Source: an uncultured Nocardioidaceae bacterium
GTDB lineage: Bacteria > Actinomycetota > Actinomycetes > Propionibacteriales > Nocardioidaceae
Reading direction: 5' to 3'
Length of the DNA: 56,612 bases
Assembly (NCBI GenBank): GCA_902805855.1
Contig: CADCUJ010000112.1
Coordinates: 1 to 56,612 of the forward strand
Every line of letters begins with the position of its first letter. Positions within the stretch are counted from its first letter, which is position 1. Below, piece after piece: positions 18,946 to 28,005 of this stretch. The notes beneath the pieces were generated by a model that saw nothing but the letters and a program-made list of their open reading frames with translations, ran no database searches and was not told where the DNA came from. Both the position numbers and the translations under genes were made by a program.

Positions 18946-20349
18946 TCACACCTGGGCCCTCTCGGCCAGCGCGAGGAGGGCCTGGGTGAAGCACTCCATC
19001 GGCGGCGTGACCAGTCCGGCGCCGACCTGCCCGGTCCCGGCAACCCTCCCGGCCATGCCGGTGTTGATCTGGGGAAGCACCTGGGTTCGGGCGACGGCGG
19101 TGACGTCTATTCCGGTGGGCGCCCCACGGAAGTCCAGGATCGGGATCGCATACGCCGGGTTCTCGCCGACGGTGATGTCGTACATCCGTTGCGTCGTGGC
19201 CAGCGCGTCCGGGACGCTGCCGCCCACGAACCGCACGATGGCCGGCGCGGTGGCCATCGCGAGGCCACCGATGCCCGCGGTCTCGGTGATCGCGGAGTCG
19301 CCGATGTCGGGGTTGGCATCCTCCGGCCCGAAGTCGCCCAGGAACAGTCCTCTTGGGGTGTGGGCCGGCGCGATGAACCAGCGGTCGCCGGTCCCGGACA
19401 CCTGGATCCCGAAGTCGGTTCCGTTGCGGGCCATGACGCTGACCACGGTGCAGCCGGGGATGTCCGCCGCGGCGGCTGTCTGCAGCTTGCAGGCCGGCAT
19501 CCCGAGGTTCAGGAAGAAGTGGTCGTTGCTGCCGATGAAACGGGTTGCTTCGGCGACGTCGCGGCTTGGTGCGCCCGAGTCGATCAGGGCCGGTGCGACC
19601 TCGCGCAGGAACAGCAGTGTTCCGGCGCGGTTGCGATTGTGGCCCTCGTCGCCCATCTGCACCATCTGCGCGAGGATCGCCTTGACGTCGATCGGGTCGC
19701 CGGCTCGGACGGCGCGCTGCAGCAGCGGACCGAGGACGTCGCCCATCCAGCGCAGGCGCTCGATCACCTCCGGCGCGTAGGCGCCGTATCGAAGGACCTT
19801 GCCGAGCCCCTCGTTCAGCGAGCACCAAGAGCTGGACTCGTGTGCGTCGTCACGCAGCTCGAACAGCCACATCGACGAAGAGACGACACCGGCCATCGGT
19901 CCCACCCCGCCGTGGTGGTGGCACGGCTCCAGGCTCACCCCGTCGCCGGCCTCGAGCCTGCGCTCCGCGGCTTCGGGCGAGTCGGCGAGCCCCTCGAACA
20001 GCATCGCGCCGATGAGTGCGCCGCGCATCGGACCGGAGGCGCGTTCCCAGGTGAGCGGCGGTCCCGCGTGCAGGAACTGGCCGGGTGCCAGGTCCAACAC
20101 TTGCGAGGCCGGCCTTACGTCGACCAGGGTGGCCTCGGCGGACAGCATGGCCTCGAGCGCCCGCGCGTTCGCGGCCCGGCGTCTCGGGTCGAGCGAGACG
20201 GCAGCCAGGGCGTCGTCCGCACCGGCCACCGGCGGTCGCCAGTCGACCCTGGCCGTCGGAACGCCCTGCTGGTCCAAGGCGTCGGCCAGCAGTCCGGCAC
20301 CCGCGGTCACCACGCCGGCGGGCGCCACGAGGGGATGCAGCGTGCTCAT
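18946..20349 (-). CDS. DUF1116 protein, AllG/YlbE-like (oxamic transcarbamylase-type subunit)
   Basis: This 467-residue protein belongs to DUF1116 (E. coli YlbE, now AllG), one of three subunits of oxamic transcarbamylase with AllF (FdrA) and AllH. Notable conserved segments are LEPCHHHGGVGPMAGVVS and GDEGHNRNRAGT. In E. coli the complex phosphorolyses oxalurate to oxamate and carbamoyl phosphate. Here all three genes are present as a leftward operon. The ATG at 20349 overlaps the FdrA stop by four bases. The neighbouring rightward operon holds carbamate kinase and a barbiturase-like enzyme, so the carbamoyl donor may be ureidomalonate rather than oxalurate; that is inference. Confidence 0.85.
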   Translation of the reverse strand: MSTLHPLVAPAGVVTAGAGLLADALDQQGVPTARVDWRPPVAGADDALAAVSLDPRRRAANARALEAMLSAEATLVDVRPASQVLDLAPGQFLHAGPPLTWERASGPMRGALIGAMLFEGLADSPEAAERRLEAGDGVSLEPCHHHGGVGPMAGVVSSSMWLFELRDDAHESSSWCSLNEGLGKVLRYGAYAPEVIERLRWMGDVLGPLLQRAVRAGDPIDVKAILAQMVQMGDEGHNRNRAGTLLFLREVAPALIDSGAPSRDVAEATRFIGSNDHFFLNLGMPACKLQTAAAADIPGCTVVSVMARNGTDFGIQVSGTGDRWFIAPAHTPRGLFLGDFGPEDANPDIGDSAITETAGIGGLAMATAPAIVRFVGGSVPDALATTQRMYDITVGENPAYAIPILDFRGAPTGIDVTAVARTQVLPQINTGMAGRVAGTGQVGAGLVTPPMECFTQALLALAERAQV

Positions 20350-21788
20350 GGCCCGCCACCCGCCACGAGCAGATCCAACGCCGTGCGGGTGGCCTGGGCA
20401 TTGGAGCCGAAGACCCATGCCCCGGCCTGATGCAGCACCTCCGCCTGGCGACCGCGGTCCTGCGGATCGTCCCGGGTGCCCACCAGGGAGACCAGGACCG
20501 GGACCCCGACCGTGGTCGCTGCGCGCACCGCGTCGGAGAGCTCAGCAGCCGGCTCCAGGGTTGCGCCGTGTCCGAGGACCAGGTCGAGCAGCAGCACGCC
20601 ACAGCGCTCGTCCTTGATCTCGGCGAGCATCGCGTCGACCCGGATCGAGCCGTCGATCATCGGGTGCGGGCGGCCCTGGGTGAGCTCGTCGTCCCCGAAG
20701 TCGAGCAGCAGGTGGCCGGCGGCGCCGAGGTCATCGGTGCCGAGCCGGTGCTTGGCCAAGATCATCGCCTCGTCGCGCAGAGTCCCGCCGGCGAACAGCC
20801 CGCGCAGTCGACCGCCGGGTCGGCCTTCGGCCACCGCACCCTGCCGGCGTTCTGGTGGCTGCCACTGCAGTCCGAGAGCGGTCACCACCTGGTGCGCTGT
20901 CTCGGTGATGTCGGGTCGGCCTTCCCCGAGCAGCCCGAGGACCACCGGCTTGCCCAGCCGGTCGGCATGGTCTTGGACCCGCTGCGCCACGCCGGGTGCC
21001 GGAGGCTTGGACACCACCACGACGAGCTCGGTCGCCTCGTCGGCCGCGAGCAGGTCCAGGGCAGCCACGGTGGACAGCGCGCCGACCTGCTCGCTGAGGT
21101 CGCGCCCGCCGACCCCGACGCAGTGGCTGACCCCGACGCCGCTTCCGTCGAGCAGAGTCATCAGGTGCTGGGCGCCTGTGCCCGAGGCGGCGACGATCCC
21201 CACGGGTCCTGGGCGGACGACGTTGGCGAACCCGAGACCGACGCCACCGATCACCGCGGTGCCGCAGTCCGGGCCCATCACGATCACACCGTCGGCGTCC
21301 CGGGAGGCGGCGTACCGCTTCAGCGCGACTTCGTGCTCCAGGGACACGTTGTCGCTGAAGATCATCGTGTGCAGCCCGGCGTCGATCGCGTCGACGGCGT
21401 CCGCGACCGCGTACCGGCCCGGAGTCGAGATCAGCGCCACCTGGGCGTCAGCGGAGCGAGCCGCTGAGCGGATGGTCAACGGCGCCGGGGCGCCCCCGAA
21501 CTCGGAGACGGCGGGGGCCGTGACGGCCGCGACGACTCGATCCACCTCCGCCAGTGCCGAAGTCAGCGCCTCCTCGGACTCTGCGGCTACCGCGACCAGC
21601 ATCTCGTTCGGGCTGACCTGAGCCGGCGGGGTGAAGCCCATGGTCGTGGCCAGGTCGAGGTTCAGCTCGGTAGCCATCGCGACCAGAGCGGAGTGGACAC
21701 CTGGCAGCGCGGCCACCGACCGGCTGGCCTGCATCAGCGTGACCGAGTCGACGTAGGCGCCCTTGCGGACCTGTAGCGACCGGCTCAC
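20346..21788 (-). CDS. fdrA: FdrA/AllF-like carbamoyltransferase subunit (succinyl-CoA ligase fold)
   Basis: The 480-residue protein matches FdrA, a homolog of succinyl-CoA synthetase alpha. A Rossmann CoA-ligase-like part is seen with GPDCGT at residues 172-177 and ASGTGAQ near residue 201. A second ligase-like domain follows (GLFAGGTLRDEAMILAK, DFGDDELTQGRPHPMID). E. coli FdrA is the AllF subunit of oxamic transcarbamylase. The family does not make succinyl-CoA; no CoA synthetase beta subunit is nearby. The GTG start overlaps the DUF2877 stop (GTGA) and its end overlaps the DUF1116 gene, so the three are co-translated. Confidence 0.9.
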   Translation of the reverse strand: MSRSLQVRKGAYVDSVTLMQASRSVAALPGVHSALVAMATELNLDLATTMGFTPPAQVSPNEMLVAVAAESEEALTSALAEVDRVVAAVTAPAVSEFGGAPAPLTIRSAARSADAQVALISTPGRYAVADAVDAIDAGLHTMIFSDNVSLEHEVALKRYAASRDADGVIVMGPDCGTAVIGGVGLGFANVVRPGPVGIVAASGTGAQHLMTLLDGSGVGVSHCVGVGGRDLSEQVGALSTVAALDLLAADEATELVVVVSKPPAPGVAQRVQDHADRLGKPVVLGLLGEGRPDITETAHQVVTALGLQWQPPERRQGAVAEGRPGGRLRGLFAGGTLRDEAMILAKHRLGTDDLGAAGHLLLDFGDDELTQGRPHPMIDGSIRVDAMLAEIKDERCGVLLLDLVLGHGATLEPAAELSDAVRAATTVGVPVLVSLVGTRDDPQDRGRQAEVLHQAGAWVFGSNAQATRTALDLLVAGGGP

Positions 21789-22513
21789 GCCGCCGCCTCA
21801 ACCGTGCTCGTGGTCAGGACGTGCAGCACGCCAGACACCAGCCCCGCGCCGGAGGTGTGCCCGACGGCGAGCAGAGCCGACCTCGTCCGGTCGAGCATGT
21901 CCGCATCCGGAGGAGACGCGCACACCGCGCCGACGAACTGTGCGAGCGGGTCGGTGGCGTACCCGTCCAACGCACACAGCAGCATCGCCCGGGACACCGC
22001 GGTCGTCCGCCCCCGGCCGAGCTCGCGACGCACCGCCCGCTGCCATCCGGGCAGCCGCGGGTCCGCGATGGCATGCGCTGCCACCAGCGCGCCGGCGAGG
22101 ACGTCATCGCCGACCGGGGTGAGGCCGGGCCCGGCGCCGACCAGTGCCTCGGGGTCGAGGGGACCGGCGGTCTCGACGGGGCGGACCGGCGGAGGAGCCA
22201 GTCCACGAGGACGTGCGGGCCGCCACCAGCGGGCGACCCGCCAGCACGCCGCCGAGTCGCTCAGACGCCCATCCCTCACCGTCACCGACCCGCTGGGCAG
22301 CTTCTTGGTCACGACCGCGTTCGGCAGCCGCACCGCCTCCGGGGTGCACACACTGAGCACCGGCATGCCAGGGTCGCCGGTCTCGTAGTGGACGCTGACC
22401 CGGGTCCGGGACACCTCGACGGGCTCGACACCCGGCTCGCCCGGCTCGTCGGCCCGGTCGAGGAGACCTGTCAGCAGCGACGAGGCGCTGCAAGGCAGCT
22501 CACGCGTGGGCAC
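21785..22513 (-). CDS. DUF2877 protein, AllH/YlbF-like
   Basis: The 242-residue product contains the DUF2877 signature GAGPGLTPVGDD at residues 126-137. E. coli YlbF (AllH) is the third subunit of oxamic transcarbamylase. I chose GTG 22513, giving VPTRELPCSASSLLTGLL, because homologs start close to the SxLL motif; a TATCGT hexamer six bases upstream suggests a leaderless mRNA. An in-frame GTG at 22633 would run through the inverted repeats in the intergenic region and is less likely. It is the first gene of the leftward operon and diverges from the permease. Confidence 0.8.
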   Translation of the reverse strand: MPTRELPCSASSLLTGLLDRADEPGEPGVEPVEVSRTRVSVHYETGDPGMPVLSVCTPEAVRLPNAVVTKKLPSGSVTVRDGRLSDSAACWRVARWWRPARPRGLAPPPVRPVETAGPLDPEALVGAGPGLTPVGDDVLAGALVAAHAIADPRLPGWQRAVRRELGRGRTTAVSRAMLLCALDGYATDPLAQFVGAVCASPPDADMLDRTRSALLAVGHTSGAGLVSGVLHVLTTSTVEAAA

Positions 22514-22578
22514 GTACCGACGATAGGCCAGGTCGACCGGCCCGCAGACGAGGTCGCCACCTGACGCCCACGCTGGAC

Positions 22579-22663
22579 GGTGTGGCGACACCCCGCCGCG
22601 TCGGTGCTGGGCACCGACGCCGTGCTGGTGCACAGTGAGAGCCTGATCCGTCCGCGGGGACGG
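22579..22663. promoter_or_regulatory. Inverted repeats between the two divergent catabolic operons
   Basis: The divergent intergenic region (22514-22686) holds three perfect inverted repeats: GGTGT/ACACC with a four-base loop at 22579-22592, GCGTCGGTGC/GCACCGACGC with a three-base loop at 22598-22620, and CCGTCC/GGACGG with a four-base loop at 22648-22663. The last ends about ten bases before the permease ribosome binding site. They could be operators for a regulator encoded elsewhere, or leader hairpins. No promoter is obvious. Confidence 0.5.
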
Positions 22664-22686
22664 TACGTGTGGGGCAGGAGGTCGCC

Positions 22687-24201
22687 ATGTCGATGTTCTC
22701 GTGGAAGGTCGTGCACGACGGGAAGACGCCGCCGCCGGGTGCCGCGGTGGCGCCGGACGAACGGCTCTCGTGGGGGAGGACCGCAGGCCTCGGCGCCCAG
22801 CACGTGGTGGCGATGTTCGGGGCGACGTTCGTCTTCCCGATCATCATGGGTCTCAACCCGCAGCTGGCGATCATGATGAGCGGCATCGCCACAATCGCCT
22901 TCCTGCTCATCGTGCAGGGCAAGGTGCCCAGCTACCTCGGCACCAGCGCCTCGTTCGTGGGTGGAGCGTTCGCGATCTACGGACAAGGCGGTGACGCCGC
23001 GGACGTCACCGGAGCCGTGCTGGTCGCCGGGGTCGTGCTCGCCGCGGTCGGCGTGCTGATCCACTTCCTCGGCTCCGGCGTGCTGCACGCGGTTCTTCCG
23101 CCGGTGGTCACCGGCGCGGTGGTGATGCTGATCGGGTTCAACCTGGCGCCGGTGGTGGCCAACGTCTACTGGCCGCAGGACCAGTGGATCGCGCTGATCA
23201 CGATGACCGCGGTGATCTTGATGGCTGTGGGCCTGCGCGGCTTCTTCGGCCGGATCGCGGTCTTCCTCGGGCTGATCCTCGGCTACGCACTGTCCTGGCT
23301 GTTCGACCGCGTCGGCCCGATCACCTCCGTGCTGCCCGGGCAGAACCTTCGCGGGCCCGACGGCCAGCCCTGCGACACCGAGGGCACCTACTGCGTGGCC
23401 ACCGCGTTCGAGCACGACCGGGTCAGCTGGGACGCCGTCCGCGCGGCCGACTGGATCGGCTTTCCTCCCGCCAGCGACTTTGCCAACGGCGTCGTGGGCT
23501 ACCACGCTCCGACGTTCAGCCTGGCTTTCGTGCTGCTGATGCTGCCGGCCGTGATCGCTCTCGTCGCCGAGAACACCGGCCACGTCAAGGCGGTCGCGGA
23601 GATGACCCGGCACGACCTCGACCCGGTGATGGGCAGGGCGATCGGGGCCGACGGCGTCGGCACCGTGATCGCATCCTCGGTGGGCGGCTCGCCGACCACG
23701 ACCTACGCCGAGAACATCGGGGTGATGGCGGCGACGCGGGTGTACTCGACCGCGGCCTACTACGTGGCGGCCGTGGTGGCGATCCTGTTCGGCCTGTGCC
23801 CGAAGTTCGGCGCCGTGGTCTCGGCGACACCGGGAGGGGTGCTCGGCGGTATCACCGTCGTCCTCTACGGGATGATCGGCCTGCTGGGCGCGAAGATCTG
23901 GAAGGAGAACCGGGTGGACTTCGCCAACCCGGTGAACCTGGTCCCGGTCGCCGCGGGCATCATCATCGCGATCGGCAACACCTCGCTACAGGTCACCGAC
24001 GACTTCGAGCTGTCCGGGATCGCGCTGGGAACCATCGTCGCCCTGGCCGCCTACCACCTCTCCCGCGCCGTGGCTCCGCCAGACCTGCGCGACGAGGGAA
24101 CGTTGATCGCGGTCGGCCGCGAAGGAGTGCACCACGACGACGCGGACCATCGCGACAACGCCGGACGACGAGGCGACTCGGAGCGGCCAACGACTTCGTG
24201 A
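22687..24201 (+). CDS. NCS2 family nucleobase permease (uracil/xanthine type)
   Basis: The 504-residue protein is a nucleobase:cation symporter of the NCS2 family with about 14 hydrophobic segments. The family's central motifs are present: AENTGHVKAV with the substrate-binding glutamate, and GGSPTTTYAENIGVMAATRVYS. The last is closer to UraA-type (uracil) transporters than to uric acid ones, but substrate cannot be fixed by eye. ATG 22687 follows CAGGAGG. As first gene of the ten-gene rightward operon it implies that a pyrimidine or purine is imported. The stop overlaps the GTG of the next gene. Confidence 0.92.
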   Translation: MSMFSWKVVHDGKTPPPGAAVAPDERLSWGRTAGLGAQHVVAMFGATFVFPIIMGLNPQLAIMMSGIATIAFLLIVQGKVPSYLGTSASFVGGAFAIYGQGGDAADVTGAVLVAGVVLAAVGVLIHFLGSGVLHAVLPPVVTGAVVMLIGFNLAPVVANVYWPQDQWIALITMTAVILMAVGLRGFFGRIAVFLGLILGYALSWLFDRVGPITSVLPGQNLRGPDGQPCDTEGTYCVATAFEHDRVSWDAVRAADWIGFPPASDFANGVVGYHAPTFSLAFVLLMLPAVIALVAENTGHVKAVAEMTRHDLDPVMGRAIGADGVGTVIASSVGGSPTTTYAENIGVMAATRVYSTAAYYVAAVVAILFGLCPKFGAVVSATPGGVLGGITVVLYGMIGLLGAKIWKENRVDFANPVNLVPVAAGIIIAIGNTSLQVTDDFELSGIALGTIVALAAYHLSRAVAPPDLRDEGTLIAVGREGVHHDDADHRDNAGRRGDSERPTTS

Positions 24202-25061
24202 AGCCCTCCCCGTTCACCTACCACCGCCCGCACAGCGCCGACGAGGCCGTCGAGCTGCTGCGCGCCTACGGCGACTCCGCGAAGGTGCTTGCCGGAGGAC
24301 AGTCACTGGTGCCGCTGATGTCGATGCGGCTCGCCGCACCGGAGCACCTCGTCGACATCAACCGGGTCGAGGCGCTGCAGTCGGTGGAGGTCGGCGAGGA
24401 CGAGGTGCGGGTCGGCGCCGCGGTGCGGCACTCGCGGCTCGAGCGCGACGAGGAGGTGTACGGCGCGGTCCCGCTGCTGCGCCAAGGCCTGGTCAACGTC
24501 GCCCATCCCGCCATCCGGAACCGGGGGACCACGGTCGGCAGCCTGGTGCACGCCGACCCGGCGGCGGAGATGGCCGCTGTGCTCCTCCTGCTCGACGGCG
24601 TGGTCGAGCTGCGGTCGGCCACAGACTCCCGGGAGGTCGCGGCGGCGGACTTCTTCCTCGGCCCCATGCAGTCCGCGACCGGACCCGGGGAGCTGGCAGT
24701 GGCCGCCCGGTTCGGCCGGCCGCCTCCCGGAAGCGGGTCGGCCTTCGTGGAGCTGTCCCGCAGGCAGGGTGACTACGCGATGTGTGGCGTCGGCGCGCTG
24801 GTCACCACCGGGCAGGAGTCCGAGATCACCTCGGCCAAGGTGGCCCTGGTCGGTGTCGGCGACGGCCCGGCGCTGGTCGACGTGACCTCGGCCGCGGCGG
24901 GGCCGGGCGGTGCGTTCCGCGAGCCGCAGCTGGCGGAGCTGCTCGCGTCGCAGATCGCCCCGGAGAGCGACATCCACGCCAGCGCCGAGTACCGTCGCCA
25001 TCTTGCGCTGGTGCTGACCCGCCGAGCGCTGGGTCAGGCGCACGAGCGGGCGGCGGCATGA
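24198..25061 (+). CDS. Molybdenum hydroxylase FAD-binding subunit (CoxM-like)
   Basis: The 287-residue protein is the medium, FAD-binding subunit of a xanthine dehydrogenase/CO dehydrogenase family enzyme. The two FAD-binding loops are AGGQSLVPLMSMRLA near residue 34 and NRGTTVGSLVHADPAAE near residue 110, and RQGDYAMCGVGA is also typical. It passes electrons from the iron-sulfur subunit to an acceptor. GTG 24198 overlaps the permease stop and the stop overlaps the next ATG. Confidence 0.93.
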   Translation: MKPSPFTYHRPHSADEAVELLRAYGDSAKVLAGGQSLVPLMSMRLAAPEHLVDINRVEALQSVEVGEDEVRVGAAVRHSRLERDEEVYGAVPLLRQGLVNVAHPAIRNRGTTVGSLVHADPAAEMAAVLLLLDGVVELRSATDSREVAAADFFLGPMQSATGPGELAVAARFGRPPPGSGSAFVELSRRQGDYAMCGVGALVTTGQESEITSAKVALVGVGDGPALVDVTSAAAGPGGAFREPQLAELLASQIAPESDIHASAEYRRHLALVLTRRALGQAHERAAA

Positions 25062-25600
25062 ACACCGGCAGCACGAACACCGAGCAGACCGTCGCGGTCT
25101 CGGTGACCGTCAACGGCACGCCCTACGTCGTCGACGTACCTCCTCGACGCCTGCTCTCCGATGCGCTGCGGCACGACCTCGGGCTGACCGGCACCCACGT
25201 CGGCTGCGAGCACGGCGTGTGCGGCGCCTGCACGGTGCTGGTCGACGGCGCCCCGATCAGGTCCTGCCTGGTCTTCGCGGTCAGCCTGGACGGGACACAG
25301 ATCACCACCGTCGAGGGGTGTTGTGCCGACGACGGCGAGATGGGACCGGTGCAGCAGGCTTTCCAGGACTGCCACGCCCTCCAGTGCGGCTTCTGCACGC
25401 CGGGTTTCATCACCTTGATCACCGGTTACCTCGAGGACAACCCGGCGCCGACGCCAGCGGAGGCGAGCGAGGCGATCGCGGGCAACCTGTGTCGATGCAC
25501 CGGCTACCAGAACATCGTCGCCGCCGTGCAGCGGGCCGCTGAGCTGCGGCGTCCGGTGGTGGAGGAGCGTGCCTCTCGAAGCCCCGGCGAGGACCGATGA
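25058..25600 (+). CDS. Molybdenum hydroxylase [2Fe-2S] subunit (CoxS-like)
   Basis: The 180-residue small subunit carries two [2Fe-2S] clusters. The plant-ferredoxin-type cluster uses Cys50, Cys55, Cys58 and Cys70 (GCEHGVCGACTVLVDG). The second uses Cys110, Cys113, Cys145 and Cys147 (CGFCTPG and CRCTGY). All eight ligands are intact, so the electron relay should work. The ATG overlaps the FAD subunit stop and its stop overlaps the large subunit ATG. Confidence 0.96.
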   Translation: MNTGSTNTEQTVAVSVTVNGTPYVVDVPPRRLLSDALRHDLGLTGTHVGCEHGVCGACTVLVDGAPIRSCLVFAVSLDGTQITTVEGCCADDGEMGPVQQAFQDCHALQCGFCTPGFITLITGYLEDNPAPTPAEASEAIAGNLCRCTGYQNIVAAVQRAAELRRPVVEERASRSPGEDR

Positions 25601-28005
25601 GCACCCGGCTGTTCGGGCAGCGGGTGCCTCGGTCGGAGGACCCGCGGCTGGTCACCGGCAACGGCCGTTACCTCGACGACCTGGGCCACGACGCGCTCGC
25701 GGCAGCCTTCGTCCGCAGCCCGCACGCGCACGCCCGGATCGGTGACGTGGACGTCTCCGACGCGGTCGACGTCGAGGGACTGGTGGCGGTCTACACCTAC
25801 GAGGACCTGGTGAGCGACCAGGCCGAGCACGGCTCCCGGATGGCCGAGGCGCTGCCGTTGCTGATCCCGCACCCGACGTTGACGCACGGACGCACGCCGT
25901 ACCCCCTCGCGAACGGGGAGGTCAACCACGTGGGCGAGGCGGTCGTGATGGTGGTCGCGGTCGACCGGTACGTCGCCGAGGACGCCGCTGGGCGGATCCA
26001 CGTCGACTTCGAGCCGCTGCCTGCCGTCGTGGGCATCGAACGCGCGCGCGACGGCGGGCGACTCGTGCACGAGGACGTGCCCGGCAACGTTGCCGCGGTC
26101 ATGGTCCAGCAGACCGGGGACGCCGACGCTGCCGTCGACGCGGCGCCGCACTCCCTGGAGCTGGAGCTGGAGATCGAGCGCAGCGCCTCGATGCCGATGG
26201 AGGGCAAAGGGGTGCTGGCCAGGTGGGACGCCGACGACCAGTCGCTGCTGGTGCACACCTCCACGCAGACCTCGACCAGCGTGCGGCAGGCGGTCGCGGC
26301 CAAGCTCGCCCTGCCGGTCGACCGGGTCGAGGTGGTGACCCCCGACGTCGGGGGCGGCTTCGGGGTCAAGATCATGCACCCGTGGCCGGAGGAGGTGCTG
26401 GTCCCCTGGGCGGCCCGCCGGCTCGGGCGGGCGGTGAAGTGGACCGAGGACCGTCGCGAGCACTTCGTCTCCAGCGCGCACGAGAGAGGGCAGCTGCATC
26501 GGGTGCGCGTCGGGTACGACGACGAGGGCCGGCTGCTGGGGCTGTCGGTGCGCTTCTGGCACGACCACGGCGCCTACATCCCCTACGGGCTCATCGTGCC
26601 GATCATCACCTCGACCCAGCTGCTCGGGCCGTACAAGCCGGGTGTCTACCGGGTGGAGTTCACCAGCCTCTACACCAACACCGTGATCGTCACCCCCTAC
26701 CGCGGTGCCGGGCGTCCGCAGGGCTGCTTCGTGATGGAGCGGGTGATGGACGCCATCGCCGCCGAGCGCGGGATCGACCGAACCGTGGTCCGCGAGCGGA
26801 ACTTCATCCGTCCCGAGGAGATGCCCTACGACCACCACCTGGTCTTCCAGGACGGCCGGGCGCTCCGCTACGACTCGGGGGACTTCCCGGCGTCCCTGGA
26901 GAAGCTGCGCAAGCTCGTCGGCTGGGACGACTTCGCGGCGTTCCGCGAGCAGGCCCGGGCTGAGGGCCGGCTCGTCGGCATCGGCCTGGCGTGCTACGTC
27001 GAGGGCACCGGAGTCGGACCCTACGAGGGTGGCCACGTGCGGGTCGAGAGCGATGGCACCGTGGTGGTCTCGACGGGTCTGACCAGCCAGGGCCAGGGCC
27101 ACCAGACGATGCTGGCCCAGATCGTGGCCGACGAGCTCGGCGTGCCCTTCGACCGAGTGCGGGTCACCACCGGAGACACCAGACGCTTCAAGTACGCCGT
27201 GGGTACCTTCGCCTCCAGGACCGCGGTGATGAGCGGGAGCGCGGTCGCGATGACCGCCCGCCGGGTGCGGGAGAAGGCGATGCGGATCGCAGCGGACGCG
27301 CTGGAGGCATCGCCGGAGGATCTCGAGATCGTCGACGGCCAGGTGCGGGTCAAGGGCACCTCGCCCAGTGGCGCGAACGTGAGCATCGACCTCGGGACCG
27401 TCGCCGTGCTGTCCAACCCGCTGCGGTACGCCTTCGACGACGCCGCGAGGAGGGCGACCCAGTTCGCGTCGCCGGCAGACCCCGCCCGGGCGCCGATCTC
27501 GCCTGGCGACGCGCCGGGGCTGGAGGGCACCGAGTACTACTCGCCGACCCAGTCCACCTTCGCCAACGGCATGCACGCGGTGGTCGTGGAGACCGACCCG
27601 GACACGTGTGAGATCAAGATCCTGCGCTACTGCGTGGTGCACGACTGCGGCACGATCGTCAACCCGATGATCCTCGAGGGCCAGATCCACGGCGGCGTCG
27701 CCCAGGGGGTCGGCGGTGCGTTGTACGAGCGGATGGAGTACGCCGATGACGGCCAGCTCTTGAACGCCTCCTTCATGGACTTCCTGATGCCGTACTCGAC
27801 CGAGGTGCCGACCGTGGAGATCGACCACCTGGAGACCCCCTCGCCGCTGAACCCACTCGGGGTGAAGGGAGCCGGTGAAGCCGGCGTGATACCGGGCTCG
27901 GCCGCGATCGCCTCGGCCATCGAGGATGCGGAGGGTTTCCCGATCCGGCGGATGCCGATCTCGCCCAGCGAGCTGTTCCACCTGAGGCAGGAGCACCAGT
28001 CATGA
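25597..28005 (+). CDS. Molybdenum hydroxylase catalytic subunit (CoxL-like, not form I CO dehydrogenase)
   Basis: The 802-residue subunit binds the Mo-cytosine-dinucleotide type cofactor and hydroxylates the substrate. Visible motifs are GGGFGVKIMHPWPEE (Mo-cofactor loop), PYRGAGRPQ at residues 367-375, and GVKGAGEAGV with the catalytic base Glu761. True form I CO dehydrogenases have AYRCSFR at the active-site loop, so this is not one; form II and other hydroxylases have xYRGAGR. With the permease and ring-opening enzyme in the same operon I infer hydroxylation of a pyrimidine, for example uracil to barbiturate. Substrate is not provable from sequence. Confidence 0.92.
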   Translation: MSTRLFGQRVPRSEDPRLVTGNGRYLDDLGHDALAAAFVRSPHAHARIGDVDVSDAVDVEGLVAVYTYEDLVSDQAEHGSRMAEALPLLIPHPTLTHGRTPYPLANGEVNHVGEAVVMVVAVDRYVAEDAAGRIHVDFEPLPAVVGIERARDGGRLVHEDVPGNVAAVMVQQTGDADAAVDAAPHSLELELEIERSASMPMEGKGVLARWDADDQSLLVHTSTQTSTSVRQAVAAKLALPVDRVEVVTPDVGGGFGVKIMHPWPEEVLVPWAARRLGRAVKWTEDRREHFVSSAHERGQLHRVRVGYDDEGRLLGLSVRFWHDHGAYIPYGLIVPIITSTQLLGPYKPGVYRVEFTSLYTNTVIVTPYRGAGRPQGCFVMERVMDAIAAERGIDRTVVRERNFIRPEEMPYDHHLVFQDGRALRYDSGDFPASLEKLRKLVGWDDFAAFREQARAEGRLVGIGLACYVEGTGVGPYEGGHVRVESDGTVVVSTGLTSQGQGHQTMLAQIVADELGVPFDRVRVTTGDTRRFKYAVGTFASRTAVMSGSAVAMTARRVREKAMRIAADALEASPEDLEIVDGQVRVKGTSPSGANVSIDLGTVAVLSNPLRYAFDDAARRATQFASPADPARAPISPGDAPGLEGTEYYSPTQSTFANGMHAVVVETDPDTCEIKILRYCVVHDCGTIVNPMILEGQIHGGVAQGVGGALYERMEYADDGQLLNASFMDFLMPYSTEVPTVEIDHLETPSPLNPLGVKGAGEAGVIPGSAAIASAIEDAEGFPIRRMPISPSELFHLRQEHQS

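Noticed and set aside
18923-19780. Plus-strand frame starting at GTG 18923 behind AAGGAGG
   Set aside because: It is entirely antisense to the DUF1116 gene, has no recognisable protein features and its composition is that of a shadow frame in GC-rich DNA.
20346-21788. FdrA as a succinyl-CoA ligase subunit
   Set aside because: It only shares the fold; the DUF1116 and DUF2877 partners identify it as the AllF-type transcarbamylase subunit.
25504-27996. Very long minus-strand open frame opposite the Mo-hydroxylase large subunit
   Set aside because: The plus-strand gene has all family motifs and the minus frame none; long antisense frames are expected at this GC content.
25597-28005. Aerobic CO dehydrogenase (CoxMSL)
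   Set aside because: The active-site loop of form I CO dehydrogenase is absent, and the operon context is nucleobase and cyclic amide degradation.
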